IMG/VR virus record: IMGVR_UViG_3300037672_000202
Span: 1-41,461 of that record
Length of the DNA: 41,461 nt
Strand: one strand, 5' to 3'
Source of the DNA: a virus
The notes beneath the pieces were generated by a model that was given only the letters and a program-made list of their open reading frames with translations, ran no database searches and was not told the DNA's origin. Below are positions 18,902 to 28,786 of this stretch, in pieces. The position numbers were made by a program, and so were the translations under genes. Within the stretch, counting starts at the first letter, position 1. Each line of letters opens with the position of its first letter.

Positions 18902-21900
18902 ATGCCACAAAATACCAACTTAAATTCATCTCCATACTTCGATGATTTTAATGATTTAAAAAATTATCAAAGGGTACTATTCAAACCAGGCTTACCTGTA
19001 CAGTCTAGGGAACTCACAACACTTCAATCTATTCTACAGAATCAGGTTGAAAAATTTGGTAAGCACTTCTTCAAAGAAGGTTCTGTTGTTATACCAGGCC
19101 AGATTGCATACGATAACGAATACACTTGTGTTCAGATCGATGACAGTCACTTAGGTATCCCTGTTTCTGTCTACCTAGACAACTTGGTAGGTAAAAAAAT
19201 TAAAGGTGAGACTAGTGGTGTTACCGCTAAAGTAGAAACATATATTACAAATAGAACGTCAGTCAAAGGATCATATACTCTTTATATCAAGTATAACAGT
19301 TCTAGTGATACTGATTTTTCAAGAAAAACTTTTGCGGATGGTGAAAATCTTATATTAGAAGAGGATATGAATTATTCTCTGTCTAGTATCAGACAGGGAG
19401 CTAGTTTTGCAACAACACTTATATCAAATGCAGTTGCTACAGGTGCTGCAGCAAAGATTGCCCAAGGTGTCTATTTCCTCAGAGGTTTCTTTGTTACCGT
19501 TGGTGATGCTACAGTAGTCTTAGACCAATATAGCAATCAACCATCATATAGAATTGGTCTTTTAATCAAGGAAGAACTTGTAACTGCATCTGCATCAGAT
19601 AACGACTTGTATGACAATGCAAGAGGTTTCTCAAACTTTGCAGCGCCTGGTGCAGATAGATTCAAACTATCAACAACCTTAATCAAGAAGTCTCTCACAG
19701 ATTTGAATGATGAGAATTTCGTAGAATTGATGAGAGTTGTAGATGGCGTTCTACAAAAATTCGTAAAACCTGGCGCTGATAACTACAACTTGCTTCGTGA
19801 CGAACTTGCAAGAAGAACATATGATGAATCTGGTCACTACTATGTGAACCCATTCCCTCTCGCAGCTAAGGAGTGTCTTAATGACAGAGTAGGAAATGAT
19901 GGTGCATTTTATCCAAACCAATTAACTCAGCAGGGTAATGTTCCTACTGAGGATTTAATGTGCTTGTCTATCGGACCTGGCAAGGCATACGTCAAAGGAT
20001 ATGAGATTGAAACACTCAACACAACTACTGTTGATGTTCCTAAACCAAGAGATACTGCAAGGATTATCAATGAGTCTTTACCGTTTAGTGTTGGTAGACA
20101 AATTGAAGTAAACAACGTTTATGGTTCTCCTCTAATTGGTATCAGTACAAGTTCTTATGTAAAACTATTCAATGAAAGAACTTCTACTGTTGGTACATCA
20201 AATGGTGAACAGATAGGTGTTGCTAGAGTTTATGACATGAAGTTGAAGAATGTTGGATATGCAGACTCTTCTACCGTGTTTGAGACATCTCTATATGACA
20301 TTCAGACATTCACATACCTACAATTAAATACTGGGACAAGCGTACAATGCCCAACCTATGTTACAGGTCAAAATAGTAACGCTATAGGATACGCATATAC
20401 TTCTTCAAGTAATTCGACACAATTAACTTTATATCAAGTAAACGGACAATTCCAAGTTGGTGAAGAATTATTCTTCAATGGTTTTACTGCAAATAGAAGT
20501 GTTACTGAAGTAGAAGACTATGGTGTGGAGGATATCAAACAACTTGTTAGTAACGATCCTACAAACTATCCATTCACAGCTGATCCTGTTTTGGGATTAG
20601 GTCATTTGATTGCTCCAGTTGCAACACAGTTTACTGTTAGTGCAAAGTCTGGTGCTGCATCTACAATCACATCTCCTAGTGCCAGTTTTGTAAACTCTGG
20701 TATTAAGACTGGAGATATTATTCAGTATAGTATTTCAGGCAACTCCGTTCCTACATTCAGCAGAGTTACTGCTGCAACTGCTGTTGCTATCAGTCTTGAA
20801 GCGACTACAGATGTTGAGAACGTATGTTCTGGTACACTACCTACGTCAGCTGTATCTGCAAATGATCTATTTAAGGTCACTTTAGAAGTTCAAAACAACT
20901 CTAGTGCATTTTTATTCAGTGAACTAAGCAAACCTAATATTGCATCTGTTGACTTGAATGGTGCAGACATCATATTCAAGAAATCTTATAACGTTACAGT
21001 TTCAAGTAATGCTTTCAGTGGAACTCTAGAAACTGATGCTGATTTGACTCTCGAACCATTCGATGAAGAGGACTACAACCTCACATTTAAAACAACGGGT
21101 AAAGTTGAATCATTAACAGATCAAAAACTTACAGTTAGTGGTAGAACTGCTACTTTATCTGGATTAGACAATGCTTCTGGTCCTGCTGTATTGACCGTAA
21201 CTTGGAAGAAAGTAAATGTCAAACCAAAATCAAAGGTATTCAAGAGAGCAACAACATATACTTTAACCAACTCCTCAAAAACCCAGTCAGGCACTGGATT
21301 AATGAAGTTAAATGATGGTCTTACTTATGACACAACATTTGGTAATAGAGTTCAAGATGAAAGAATTTCTCTTGGAGTTTGTGATGTTGCAGAAGTTCTT
21401 GCTGTATTAGAATCTTCATCAGCTTCTGATCCTCAGTTCCCAATCTTACAACTTACTAATCTAAACTCCAATATTCTCAATGCTGTAGTTGGTGAGAATA
21501 TTGTTGGTAAGACATCTGGTGCATCTGCCGTATTTGTTACAACTAATGGATCTAATGAAGTAAGTTTTGTATCTCAAAACGAAAACGCTTTTGAGATTGG
21601 TGAAGAGATCGTATTTGAAGAAACTAAAGTTTCTGGTGTAGTTCAGACCTTTATTCCAGGCGACAGAGACATCAAGAATAACTATGAGTTCGATCCAGGC
21701 CAAAGATTGGACTATGTTGACTTCTCTGCACTTGTAAAGAAATCTGGTACGGAAGCACCTACTAGAAGAATTACTATTGTCTATAACAACTTTGTTATTG
21801 ATGCTTCAGATCCAGGCGACTTTGTAACTGTAAACTCTTACGAGAAAAAGTATTACAAAGGCGCACTACCTTTTATTGGAACAACTCCAATTTCTGATAT

Positions 21901-24900
21901 TATTGATTTAAGACCTAGAGTTGTATCTACTGTTGCTGGTAAGGCTCCTTGGGAGTTTGACGCTAGACAGTTTAATCCAGGCACATCGTCTTCTTCTCAT
22001 GTTCTTGCCAAAGATAAATCATTGAATTTATCTTACGAATATTATCTTGGAAGAATTGATAAGTTATTCTTAAGTAAAGAGGGTTTCTTCACTCTATCTC
22101 AAGGTGTTCCATCTGAGTTGCCAAAACTTCCAAACACCATTGATAATGCTTTAGAAGTTGCAACTATTGAACTTCCTCCATATCTTTACGATCCAGCAGA
22201 AGCAGAAATCACTATTGCTAGACACAAGCGATTCCAAATGAAGGATATCGCAAGTATTGAGAACAGAATTAAAAATATTGAATACTATACTTCACTTTCA
22301 CTCCTAGAAGTTGAGACTACAAACATGTCTCTTCGTGATCCACAAACAAATCTTGATAGATTCAAATCAGGATTCTTTGTTGATAACTTTAAATCTGTAA
22401 CTGGTGGTGATGTAGGTAACTCAGCATACAAGGCATCTGTTGATGCGGCAGAGGGAAGATTAAGACCTCAACACTATACAACATCTATTGACTTACTACT
22501 TGGATCAGAGGCGATTGTTGGTGCTGCAACATCTTCTAATCCTACTGCTGACTATAGGTTTGTTGAAGATCTTGGAGATTCAAACGTCAAGAGAATCGGT
22601 GACGTTGTATGTTTAAATTACAGTGACACAGTTTTCTTGGAGAACAAATTTGCAACTCGTATCGAGAATGTAAACCCATTTGCTGTTGTTAACTGGATTG
22701 GTCAGGTTGAATTAAATCCAGGCACTGATACATGGATTGAAACTAGAAGAACTGCTGCTACCTACGATATTGAAGGTAGTTTCAATTCTACAATGGGAAT
22801 CACTGGTGCGGATAGTAATACTGGACTATCACCTGTTGATTGGGGTTCATGGGAAACAACATGGACTGGACAAAGTTCATCAACTGGACCTACTCTTTTC
22901 AGGTCTAAGAAGTCTAAGAAAACTGGCAAAAAAAGAAGAAGAGGTAAATTCAGAAGAGGTCGTGGTATTCCCGTCACTACAACTACAAACTTTAGAGATA
23001 CAATTACAAAATTTAAAGAAAGGACAACCACAACTACTACAAATCAAACAAGACAAGGTATTCAGTTCCGTGTTGGTGAAAGATTTGATACTACAAGTCT
23101 TGGTGACAAGGTTGTAAACACAGAAGTGCTTGCTACAATGCGATCAAGAAACATTGAGTTTATCTGTAGAAGACTTAAACCAAACACAAGATTATATCCA
23201 TTCTTCGATAGTATCGACATGCAGAAGTATGTCATACCTAAACTTATCGAAATTACAATGATAAGTGGTACATTTGGTGCTGGCGAAGTTATTGAGGGAA
23301 GTCGTCCTAATACTAACAACGATGCAATTAGGTTTAGACTTGCAAATCAGAACCACAAATATGGTCCTTACAACAATCCTTCACAGGTTTACAAACAGAA
23401 TCCATATGACCCTGCTTCTAGTATTTCATCTACATACTCTTCTACCACAACATTATTAAACGTTGATACTGCATCCTTAGAACTTCAAGCTGCGTCTGGT
23501 TTCTATGGATACATCACTACTGGTATGAAGTTGATTGGACAATCTAGTGGTGCTATCGCAAGTGTAAATTCAATCAGATTGATTACTGATAAGGCAGGAG
23601 CATTACTTGGATCGTTGTTCTTACCTGATCCTACAGTTCCTTCTGCACCTTCATTTAACACTGGTACAAAGACATTTACATTATCTTCAAGTCTTACTAA
23701 CTCTACTATCTCTGGATTCACAGATAGTTCTGGTGAAGCAAACTTCACATCATCTGGTACACTTCAAACTGTAGAGGCATCTACTCTCAGAATGAGAAAT
23801 GCAGATGTTCAGAGAATACCTCAATCATCCGATAGAACTCTTAGTAGTACAAGTAGTAGACTTGTCGTTAAGAATACCTTCAAAAACAGATCTACATCTC
23901 AGACTAGATGGGTTGACCCTCTTGCACAATCGTTTGAAGTTCCTGATGTTAACGGTGTATTCCTCACTAAATGTGAAGTTTACTTCCGAGCAAAAGATAC
24001 GAATCAACTACCTGTTACCTTACAAGTAAGAACACTTCAAACTGGTTTGCCCACTCAAGAGATTTTACCATTTGGTGAGTCTATTCTTGATCCCGATGAA
24101 GTTGTTATCTCTGAGGATGGATCTAAAGCAACAACATTTACCTTCCCTGCACCTGTGTATTGTGAAGGTGGAGGAGAGTTTGCAATTGTTCTTCTATCTG
24201 CATCTAATGAATATTTTGTATTCATCTCTAGGATGGGTGAGGAAGACATAACTACGCTCAATGCTGATGACTCTGAAAAAATTATTGTTTCCCAACAACC
24301 TCTACTTGGTTCATTGTTCAAATCACAGAACGGTGCTACATGGGATCCAAGTCAGTTAGAAGATCTTAAGTTCAATCTATTCAGAGCAAACTTCACTTCA
24401 ACATCGGGTAGAGTCAACTTCTATAATCCAGATCTTGAAGTAGGAAACAGACAGATTGTTTCTCTTGCTAACAACCCTATTGATATGCTTTCATACAATG
24501 CAGTGATTGGTTTAGGTAAGAGTTTAACTGCTTCAGAACAGGCTGGATTGACAGAAGGAACTACAATTTACCAACAGGCAAATCCAAACTTTAGTGCAAA
24601 TCTAAACAAAGTTCTTGGTGCAATCGGTGTTGGTAGTGATCTAACAATTACAAGTGGTGGTAGTGGATTTTCTGCTACACCTGTTGTTTACTCTAATGTG
24701 CCTGTCGTTTCACAATTTGGTAAAGGAACTGGTGCAACTGTCAACTTGACAGTCGATAACAGAGTTGCTGTTGCTGCAACGGTTGCCATTGGTGGAACAG
24801 GATACTCTGCTGGTGATGTTCTTACTGTGTCTGCCACAAATACTGGTGGATTCGGAAAAGACTTGAGATTATCAATTCCAAATAACGTTGGTGTAATTAG

Positions 24901-26419
24901 TGCGTTCAATACTTTAGTTCTTGATAATATTCAAGGTATACCTAAAGTTGACTCCTCATCTGCTATCGTATATGTTGGCGGCAGTGGAACCAGTGTTGTA
25001 AATGGTGGTTCTATCCAATACTTACAAAATGTAACTGATGGATTACACTTCCGTGTTAGACATTCCAATCATGGTATGTACTCACAAGAAGACAATGTAA
25101 TCTTGAGTGGTGTTGAAGCAGATGTAAAACCAGAGAAATTGACATCTACCGTTAATTCTTCAAGTACAGAAGATATGACTGTCACTGCTGTTGGAATCTT
25201 CACGTCATTTGAGAACATTGAAGTCAACAGTTCTAACCCAGGCTATGTTAAGGTCGGAAATGAGATTATCAAATACACTGGTGTAACAACTACAACCTCA
25301 ACTCTTAATAACATCACTAGATCTATTGATGATAGTAAGGCTGGTGATTACAACATCAATGATAAGATTTACAAGTATGAATTGAATGGTGTCTCTCTTA
25401 GAAGAGTAAACACATCTCATAGTTTCATTCCTACTGACAATACCAAGTATCCTATTGACGTTGATCATTACTGGATTAAGGTTGGTCTCTCAAGTAGAGG
25501 TGTGGATAGAGCAACTGGAAATGCAAACGGATTCCCAGAACTATTCTTTAAAGAGAATAAGTCTGGTGGTAGTTACGACCAACAGTATGTACAGGTCGGT
25601 AACTTTGATGGACCTATGGCAACACAGAACATTGCATTTAATATTGTCAGACCTAATGTTGCAACTCTCTTACCAGAAGGAACTGATATCGATGCTAAGA
25701 TCCGAACATTCTCTGGAAATAGTCCCGATGGCAACTTGAAATCATTTGTGGATCAAGGTTACGAGTCTGTTTCACTACAGAGTAATAACGTATTATCTAC
25801 TCCTAGAATTGTTGCATCTAAGAATAACGAACTTGCAAAACTTACTGACTTCCCAGGCAGAAAGTCATTTACATTACAAGCAAATCTATCTACAGATGAT
25901 TCTAAAGTCAGTCCTATGATTGACTTAGATAGAGTTAACATGATCACAATCATGGATAGACTCAACTCTAAGATTGATAATTATGCAACTGATAGAAGAG
26001 TCAATTCACTTAATAATGATCCTAGTGCCGCAGTTTACTTATCTAAGGTTGTGAATCTTGAGAAGTCAGCTGATGGATTGAAGGTTATGTTTGATGCGTA
26101 CAAACATTCAACAAATGACATCAGAGTTCTATACAGGATATTCAGAATCGATGCTCCACCTGAGTATCAGTTGTTTGAACTATTCCCAGGCTTTGAAAAC
26201 TTGGATTCCAATGGAAATGTGATAGATCAGGCAAAAAATAACGGTAAACCCGATAGAAGAATCCTTGCATCTCAGACAGAAGATGACTACAAAGAGTATG
26301 AATTTAACGTGAAGAATCTTCCACAGTTCAATGGATTCCAAATTAAAATTATCATGTCAGGAACTAACTTCGCTTTTGTTCCCAAGATTCGTGATCTAAG
26401 AACTATTGCATCTATCTAA
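18902..26419 (+). CDS. DUF4815-type giant baseplate/tail protein, 2505 aa
   Basis: The N-terminal about 90 residues (YFDDFNDLKNYQRVLFKPG, QSRELTTLQSILQNQVEKFG, HFFKEGSVV) fit the DUF4815 family of phage tail/baseplate proteins. Residues about 1380-1450 carry a second recognisable stretch (VVNTEVLATMRSRNIEF, LKPNTRLYPFFD) common in phage structural proteins. A strongly basic patch spans residues about 1334-1355 (nt 22901-22966, KKSKKTGKKRRRGKFRRGRG) followed by a Thr-rich run. Residues about 1915-2000 hold GGSGF/GGTGY hairpins. The C-terminus NGFQIKIIMSGTNFAFVPKI is a beta-rich end seen in marine T4-like phages. It is placed right after gp8, where T4 has genes 9 and 10, so a baseplate-periphery or fibre-attachment role is inferred. 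The stop codon overlaps the next ATG (TAATG). Confidence 0.85.
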   Translation: MPQNTNLNSSPYFDDFNDLKNYQRVLFKPGLPVQSRELTTLQSILQNQVEKFGKHFFKEGSVVIPGQIAYDNEYTCVQIDDSHLGIPVSVYLDNLVGKKIKGETSGVTAKVETYITNRTSVKGSYTLYIKYNSSSDTDFSRKTFADGENLILEEDMNYSLSSIRQGASFATTLISNAVATGAAAKIAQGVYFLRGFFVTVGDATVVLDQYSNQPSYRIGLLIKEELVTASASDNDLYDNARGFSNFAAPGADRFKLSTTLIKKSLTDLNDENFVELMRVVDGVLQKFVKPGADNYNLLRDELARRTYDESGHYYVNPFPLAAKECLNDRVGNDGAFYPNQLTQQGNVPTEDLMCLSIGPGKAYVKGYEIETLNTTTVDVPKPRDTARIINESLPFSVGRQIEVNNVYGSPLIGISTSSYVKLFNERTSTVGTSNGEQIGVARVYDMKLKNVGYADSSTVFETSLYDIQTFTYLQLNTGTSVQCPTYVTGQNSNAIGYAYTSSSNSTQLTLYQVNGQFQVGEELFFNGFTANRSVTEVEDYGVEDIKQLVSNDPTNYPFTADPVLGLGHLIAPVATQFTVSAKSGAASTITSPSASFVNSGIKTGDIIQYSISGNSVPTFSRVTAATAVAISLEATTDVENVCSGTLPTSAVSANDLFKVTLEVQNNSSAFLFSELSKPNIASVDLNGADIIFKKSYNVTVSSNAFSGTLETDADLTLEPFDEEDYNLTFKTTGKVESLTDQKLTVSGRTATLSGLDNASGPAVLTVTWKKVNVKPKSKVFKRATTYTLTNSSKTQSGTGLMKLNDGLTYDTTFGNRVQDERISLGVCDVAEVLAVLESSSASDPQFPILQLTNLNSNILNAVVGENIVGKTSGASAVFVTTNGSNEVSFVSQNENAFEIGEEIVFEETKVSGVVQTFIPGDRDIKNNYEFDPGQRLDYVDFSALVKKSGTEAPTRRITIVYNNFVIDASDPGDFVTVNSYEKKYYKGALPFIGTTPISDIIDLRPRVVSTVAGKAPWEFDARQFNPGTSSSSHVLAKDKSLNLSYEYYLGRIDKLFLSKEGFFTLSQGVPSELPKLPNTIDNALEVATIELPPYLYDPAEAEITIARHKRFQMKDIASIENRIKNIEYYTSLSLLEVETTNMSLRDPQTNLDRFKSGFFVDNFKSVTGGDVGNSAYKASVDAAEGRLRPQHYTTSIDLLLGSEAIVGAATSSNPTADYRFVEDLGDSNVKRIGDVVCLNYSDTVFLENKFATRIENVNPFAVVNWIGQVELNPGTDTWIETRRTAATYDIEGSFNSTMGITGADSNTGLSPVDWGSWETTWTGQSSSTGPTLFRSKKSKKTGKKRRRGKFRRGRGIPVTTTTNFRDTITKFKERTTTTTTNQTRQGIQFRVGERFDTTSLGDKVVNTEVLATMRSRNIEFICRRLKPNTRLYPFFDSIDMQKYVIPKLIEITMISGTFGAGEVIEGSRPNTNNDAIRFRLANQNHKYGPYNNPSQVYKQNPYDPASSISSTYSSTTTLLNVDTASLELQAASGFYGYITTGMKLIGQSSGAIASVNSIRLITDKAGALLGSLFLPDPTVPSAPSFNTGTKTFTLSSSLTNSTISGFTDSSGEANFTSSGTLQTVEASTLRMRNADVQRIPQSSDRTLSSTSSRLVVKNTFKNRSTSQTRWVDPLAQSFEVPDVNGVFLTKCEVYFRAKDTNQLPVTLQVRTLQTGLPTQEILPFGESILDPDEVVISEDGSKATTFTFPAPVYCEGGGEFAIVLLSASNEYFVFISRMGEEDITTLNADDSEKIIVSQQPLLGSLFKSQNGATWDPSQLEDLKFNLFRANFTSTSGRVNFYNPDLEVGNRQIVSLANNPIDMLSYNAVIGLGKSLTASEQAGLTEGTTIYQQANPNFSANLNKVLGAIGVGSDLTITSGGSGFSATPVVYSNVPVVSQFGKGTGATVNLTVDNRVAVAATVAIGGTGYSAGDVLTVSATNTGGFGKDLRLSIPNNVGVISAFNTLVLDNIQGIPKVDSSSAIVYVGGSGTSVVNGGSIQYLQNVTDGLHFRVRHSNHGMYSQEDNVILSGVEADVKPEKLTSTVNSSSTEDMTVTAVGIFTSFENIEVNSSNPGYVKVGNEIIKYTGVTTTTSTLNNITRSIDDSKAGDYNINDKIYKYELNGVSLRRVNTSHSFIPTDNTKYPIDVDHYWIKVGLSSRGVDRATGNANGFPELFFKENKSGGSYDQQYVQVGNFDGPMATQNIAFNIVRPNVATLLPEGTDIDAKIRTFSGNSPDGNLKSFVDQGYESVSLQSNNVLSTPRIVASKNNELAKLTDFPGRKSFTLQANLSTDDSKVSPMIDLDRVNMITIMDRLNSKIDNYATDRRVNSLNNDPSAAVYLSKVVNLEKSADGLKVMFDAYKHSTNDIRVLYRIFRIDAPPEYQLFELFPGFENLDSNGNVIDQAKNNGKPDRRILASQTEDDYKEYEFNVKNLPQFNGFQIKIIMSGTNFAFVPKIRDLRTIASI

Positions 26420-26628
26420 TGAATAAAGTAAAAGTGAAAGATAGTAATTCTCTTTATCGAGATGAAGATAGTGGTGCAATTCTTAATTGCAATGATACTG
26501 CATACAATAACTACCTCAAATTAAAAGAGAGAAAGTTAGTAGAAGCAGAGGAAATGGATAAACTAAAGGATGATGTTGATGAACTAAAAGATATGATGAA
26601 ACTCATTTTGAGTAAATTAGATAAATAA
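26419..26628 (+). CDS. Small coiled-coil protein, 69 aa
   Basis: The ATG overlaps the stop of the preceding giant gene (TAATG), so translation is probably coupled. The N-terminal half (VKDSNSLYRDEDSGAILNCN) looks folded and short. The C-terminal half (residues about 34-69) has a heptad-like pattern of L/M/V with E, K and D (EEMDKLKDDVDELKDMMKLI), which indicates a coiled coil. No function is recognised. A small chaperone, spacer or minor tail component is possible given the setting. Confidence 0.75.
   Translation: MNKVKVKDSNSLYRDEDSGAILNCNDTAYNNYLKLKERKLVEAEEMDKLKDDVDELKDMMKLILSKLDK
26620..26627 (+). promoter_or_regulatory. Possible late promoter (GATAAATA)
   Basis: One mismatch to TATAAATA, overlapping the stop of the 69-residue gene and 22 bases before the next ATG. 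GATAAATA also occurs inside coding sequence (Asp-Lys-Tyr codons near 27535 and 34238), so it may be coincidental. Confidence 0.25.
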
Positions 26629-26648
26629 CTAAAACCTCCCTTTGACAG

Positions 26649-26984
26649 ATGACAGCAAGGAACATCAACTTAGTTTTAGATCAAGGTGTAGATTTTGAAG
26701 CAACATTTACTATCAGAAATGAAAATGCTTCCGCTTTAAATCTAACAGGATATAGTGGATCTGCTCAACTAAGAAAGCACCCTGAGGCATCTAAGTCCAC
26801 TCCTTTTGTGGTATCTTTCCCCAATAGGGTCAATGGACAGATCAAAGTTGCAATGGCATCTACTATTACTTCTGTAATAGAAGGAGGGAGATATGTGTAT
26901 GATCTTGTTTTAGAATCGCCCAATGCGTATAAGACTAGACCAATACAAGGAAACCTTCTTGTAATCCCAGGCGTAACACGATAA
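26649..26984 (+). CDS. Small Ig-like baseplate/tail protein, 111 aa
   Basis: The whole protein follows a pattern seen in many phage baseplate and tail proteins: 'LDQGVDFEATFTI..', 'LTGYSGSAQLRKHP', a central 'NGQIKVAMASTITSVIEGGRYVYDLVL' and 'IQGNLLVIPGVTR' at the end. This resembles the N-terminal Ig-like domain of the BppU type of baseplate upper proteins and stand-alone versions in T4-like marine phages. It probably is a small beta-sandwich adaptor in the tail. The ATG follows the previous gene by 20 bases, and its stop overlaps the next start (TAATG). The family assignment is by pattern and should be read as likely. Confidence 0.75.
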   Translation: MTARNINLVLDQGVDFEATFTIRNENASALNLTGYSGSAQLRKHPEASKSTPFVVSFPNRVNGQIKVAMASTITSVIEGGRYVYDLVLESPNAYKTRPIQGNLLVIPGVTR

Positions 26985-27658
26985 TGGCAGATTACTTAGT
27001 CACTCTTAACGATCCTGGCAGTTATAATGTCGGTGTAGACTATGAGGTTCCCTCAAAGTCGATCCAATATGGTAACATCATTATTGGTAAAACACCAGTA
27101 CAAGATGGTACTGAAACCACATTTAACTTAAATGATCAAGGAGCACCATATACTCCTAACAATAATCAACAACTTATTGTTACTAAAAATGGTTTGTTCT
27201 TAGATCCAGCAAATGATTATAATATTTCTGGTGACCAAGTTGTATTTACAACTCCACCAGCAGCAAACGACGATGTAGTAATTATTGCTCTTGCTGCAGC
27301 AGCTGATTTAACACGAACCGTAAACTATGTTATTGATAGCGGCAGTCTTCCAATGCAGCCTGGTGACAAAGGCAAAATCACAATAGATGTCACTGGACTT
27401 ATTGAAAACATCAGAGTCTTATCCGATCAGACTGGTGATATTGTTATTGAACTAGAAAAATGTACTTTCGCAGATTATCCGAATTTCACCAGTATTACTG
27501 GTGGTTCGAGAGTGCAATTATCCAATTCGGATAAATACTTTGATGATGTCCTAAATAATTGGACGACTACTATTGGAGCAGGGGATATTCTCCGTTTCAC
27601 TGTGGTAAGCGTGAACAATATTAGAAGGTTACTAATCTCTCTAAAATTAAAATTATAA
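26984..27658 (+). CDS. Virion structural protein, 224 aa, two beta domains
   Basis: Starts at an ATG overlapping the preceding stop. Residues about 38-108 form a unit 'VQDGTETTFNLND...LIVTKNGLFLDPANDYNISGDQVVFTTPP', a recurrent phage tail beta module of the same style as the INNVVQTP units in the 3000-residue protein. Residues about 125-224 ('GDKGKITIDVTGLIENIRVLSDQTGDIVIELEKC', 'NNWTTTIGAGDILRFTVVSV') match a C-terminal module I recognise from tail proteins of diverse phages and prophages. An adaptor or minor tail/fibre role is likely. A late promoter overlaps its stop codon. Confidence 0.75.
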   Translation: MADYLVTLNDPGSYNVGVDYEVPSKSIQYGNIIIGKTPVQDGTETTFNLNDQGAPYTPNNNQQLIVTKNGLFLDPANDYNISGDQVVFTTPPAANDDVVIIALAAAADLTRTVNYVIDSGSLPMQPGDKGKITIDVTGLIENIRVLSDQTGDIVIELEKCTFADYPNFTSITGGSRVQLSNSDKYFDDVLNNWTTTIGAGDILRFTVVSVNNIRRLLISLKLKL

Positions 27659-27661
27659 ATA
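27654..27661 (+). promoter_or_regulatory. T4-type late promoter (TATAAATA)
   Basis: Exact TATAAATA overlapping the TAA stop of the 224-residue gene, 43 bases before the next ATG. A GAGG ribosome site (in 'agaggtag') precedes that ATG by about 10 bases. Confidence 0.7.
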
Positions 27662-27704
27662 AGTATAGTTCTTAACGTTCTAAGACCCTAGAGGTAGTTT
27701 TTCA

Positions 27705-28712
27705 ATGGCATTACTCGTTCCTAATATTGGTGAAATTGAGTCGCTGCGTTATCTGATTGCTCAGAATAACTTTGTCGCAGATTTAGAAGATACATCACCC
27801 CGAAATCTTGTATTAAAACTTTTTACAAGTAACACGACCCCTGCTGAGGGCGATGTTCCTTCTGCAACTTCGTACTTTGAACCCTACATTGACGGAAACG
27901 TTAACGGTTATGGTACTACTGCAAATACTGGTTATCCAGTCTGTGTAAACAACAGAGGAGATCAGGATTATAACCAGCAGTATGGTATCCTGTTAAATGG
28001 ATCTAGGTGGGTTATCAAGAACGTTGGTAGTGGTACAACCGCTACATATCCAGAACAAACATTTACTTTCACTGGACCTGCTGGTAACATCTACGGTTAC
28101 TACGTCACTAGAGCAAATAACATGCCTGTCGCAGTACAGGGTGTTGTTCATGGTGCTGGTGTTGGTATCGGAACTACTGTTACTAAGGGTAACAACACAG
28201 ACCCAACTATCGGTGTTGTCGGTAACTCTTACCTTACAATCGACCCACAAGTTAGTATTGACGACTTAACACTTGGACAGTTCGTTGCTGGTAACTCTGG
28301 TGTCGCAACTAATACTAAGATTATCGGTATTGATAGAGCTTACAGAACGATCTACCTAGACAAACCTCTGGTTGATAACATTCAGGTTGCTACTGACCCA
28401 TCAGTCACATTCAGTTTCGGTAAGATTACGTTCGCCAACCACGGACTTAGAGCGGGTGATATCCTCTACGTTAACGCTGGTGCTGGTAACACAACTCTTG
28501 AGTCTAATGTTTACACTGTATTTGAAGTACCAAACGCAGATGAGTTTGTAACAACTCCATCTATGAGTGCTACATCTAACGGTGTGTTGGGATTAAATAC
28601 TGCAACTCTCTATAGTTCAATCATGTACGCTGAGAGATTCACAAACGGTCCTTACAACATCCAAAACAACGGAGACCAGATTAAGATTACTCTAAACGTC
28701 GCACTCGACTAA
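27705..28712 (+). CDS. Virion structural protein, 335 aa
   Basis: The N-terminus (VPNIGEIESLRYLIAQNNF, RNLVLKLFTSNTTPAEGD) and the central 'PEQTFTFTGPAGNIYGYYVTR' (residues about 117-137) follow a pattern of phage tail proteins that carry a short beta domain with a GxxYGYYVT strand. Residues about 150-290 have a Val/Gly/Thr-rich section. Codons use more C-ending forms (AAC, TAC) than the giant genes to the left, which may reflect high expression. The gene has its own late promoter and is followed by a hairpin terminator, so it can form a single-gene late unit. Exact role unknown; an abundant small tail or fibre protein is plausible. Confidence 0.75.
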   Translation: MALLVPNIGEIESLRYLIAQNNFVADLEDTSPRNLVLKLFTSNTTPAEGDVPSATSYFEPYIDGNVNGYGTTANTGYPVCVNNRGDQDYNQQYGILLNGSRWVIKNVGSGTTATYPEQTFTFTGPAGNIYGYYVTRANNMPVAVQGVVHGAGVGIGTTVTKGNNTDPTIGVVGNSYLTIDPQVSIDDLTLGQFVAGNSGVATNTKIIGIDRAYRTIYLDKPLVDNIQVATDPSVTFSFGKITFANHGLRAGDILYVNAGAGNTTLESNVYTVFEVPNADEFVTTPSMSATSNGVLGLNTATLYSSIMYAERFTNGPYNIQNNGDQIKITLNVALD

Positions 28713-28719
28713 TAGAAAC

Positions 28720-28727
28720 ACTAAATA
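28720..28727 (+). promoter_or_regulatory. Possible variant late promoter (ACTAAATA)
   Basis: Second occurrence of the octamer also found before the gp8-like gene. Here it lies 8 bases after a stop and just ahead of a terminator hairpin, so a transcript from it would have to pass the hairpin before the next gene. Weak candidate. Confidence 0.22.
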
Positions 28728-28737
28728 TCAATATGTG

Positions 28738-28770
28738 GACTCTGCTTTATAATTAAGGCAGGGTCTTTTT
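28738..28770 (+). terminator. Rho-independent terminator
   Basis: GACTCTGC (28738-28745) pairs with GCAGGGTC (28758-28765), with one T-G wobble and a 12-base AT loop, followed at once by five T. It ends the transcript of the 335-residue gene. Confidence 0.8.
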
Positions 28771-28774
28771 ATTT

Positions 28775-28780
28775 CGGGGG
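28775..28780 (+). promoter_or_regulatory. Ribosome binding site deciding a TTG start
   Basis: CGGGGG six bases before the TTG at 28787. No ATG or GTG lies between the in-frame stop at 28754 and this TTG, and the protein sequence runs from here, so the site supports TTG as the start. Confidence 0.5.
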
Positions 28781-28786
28781 AAACCT

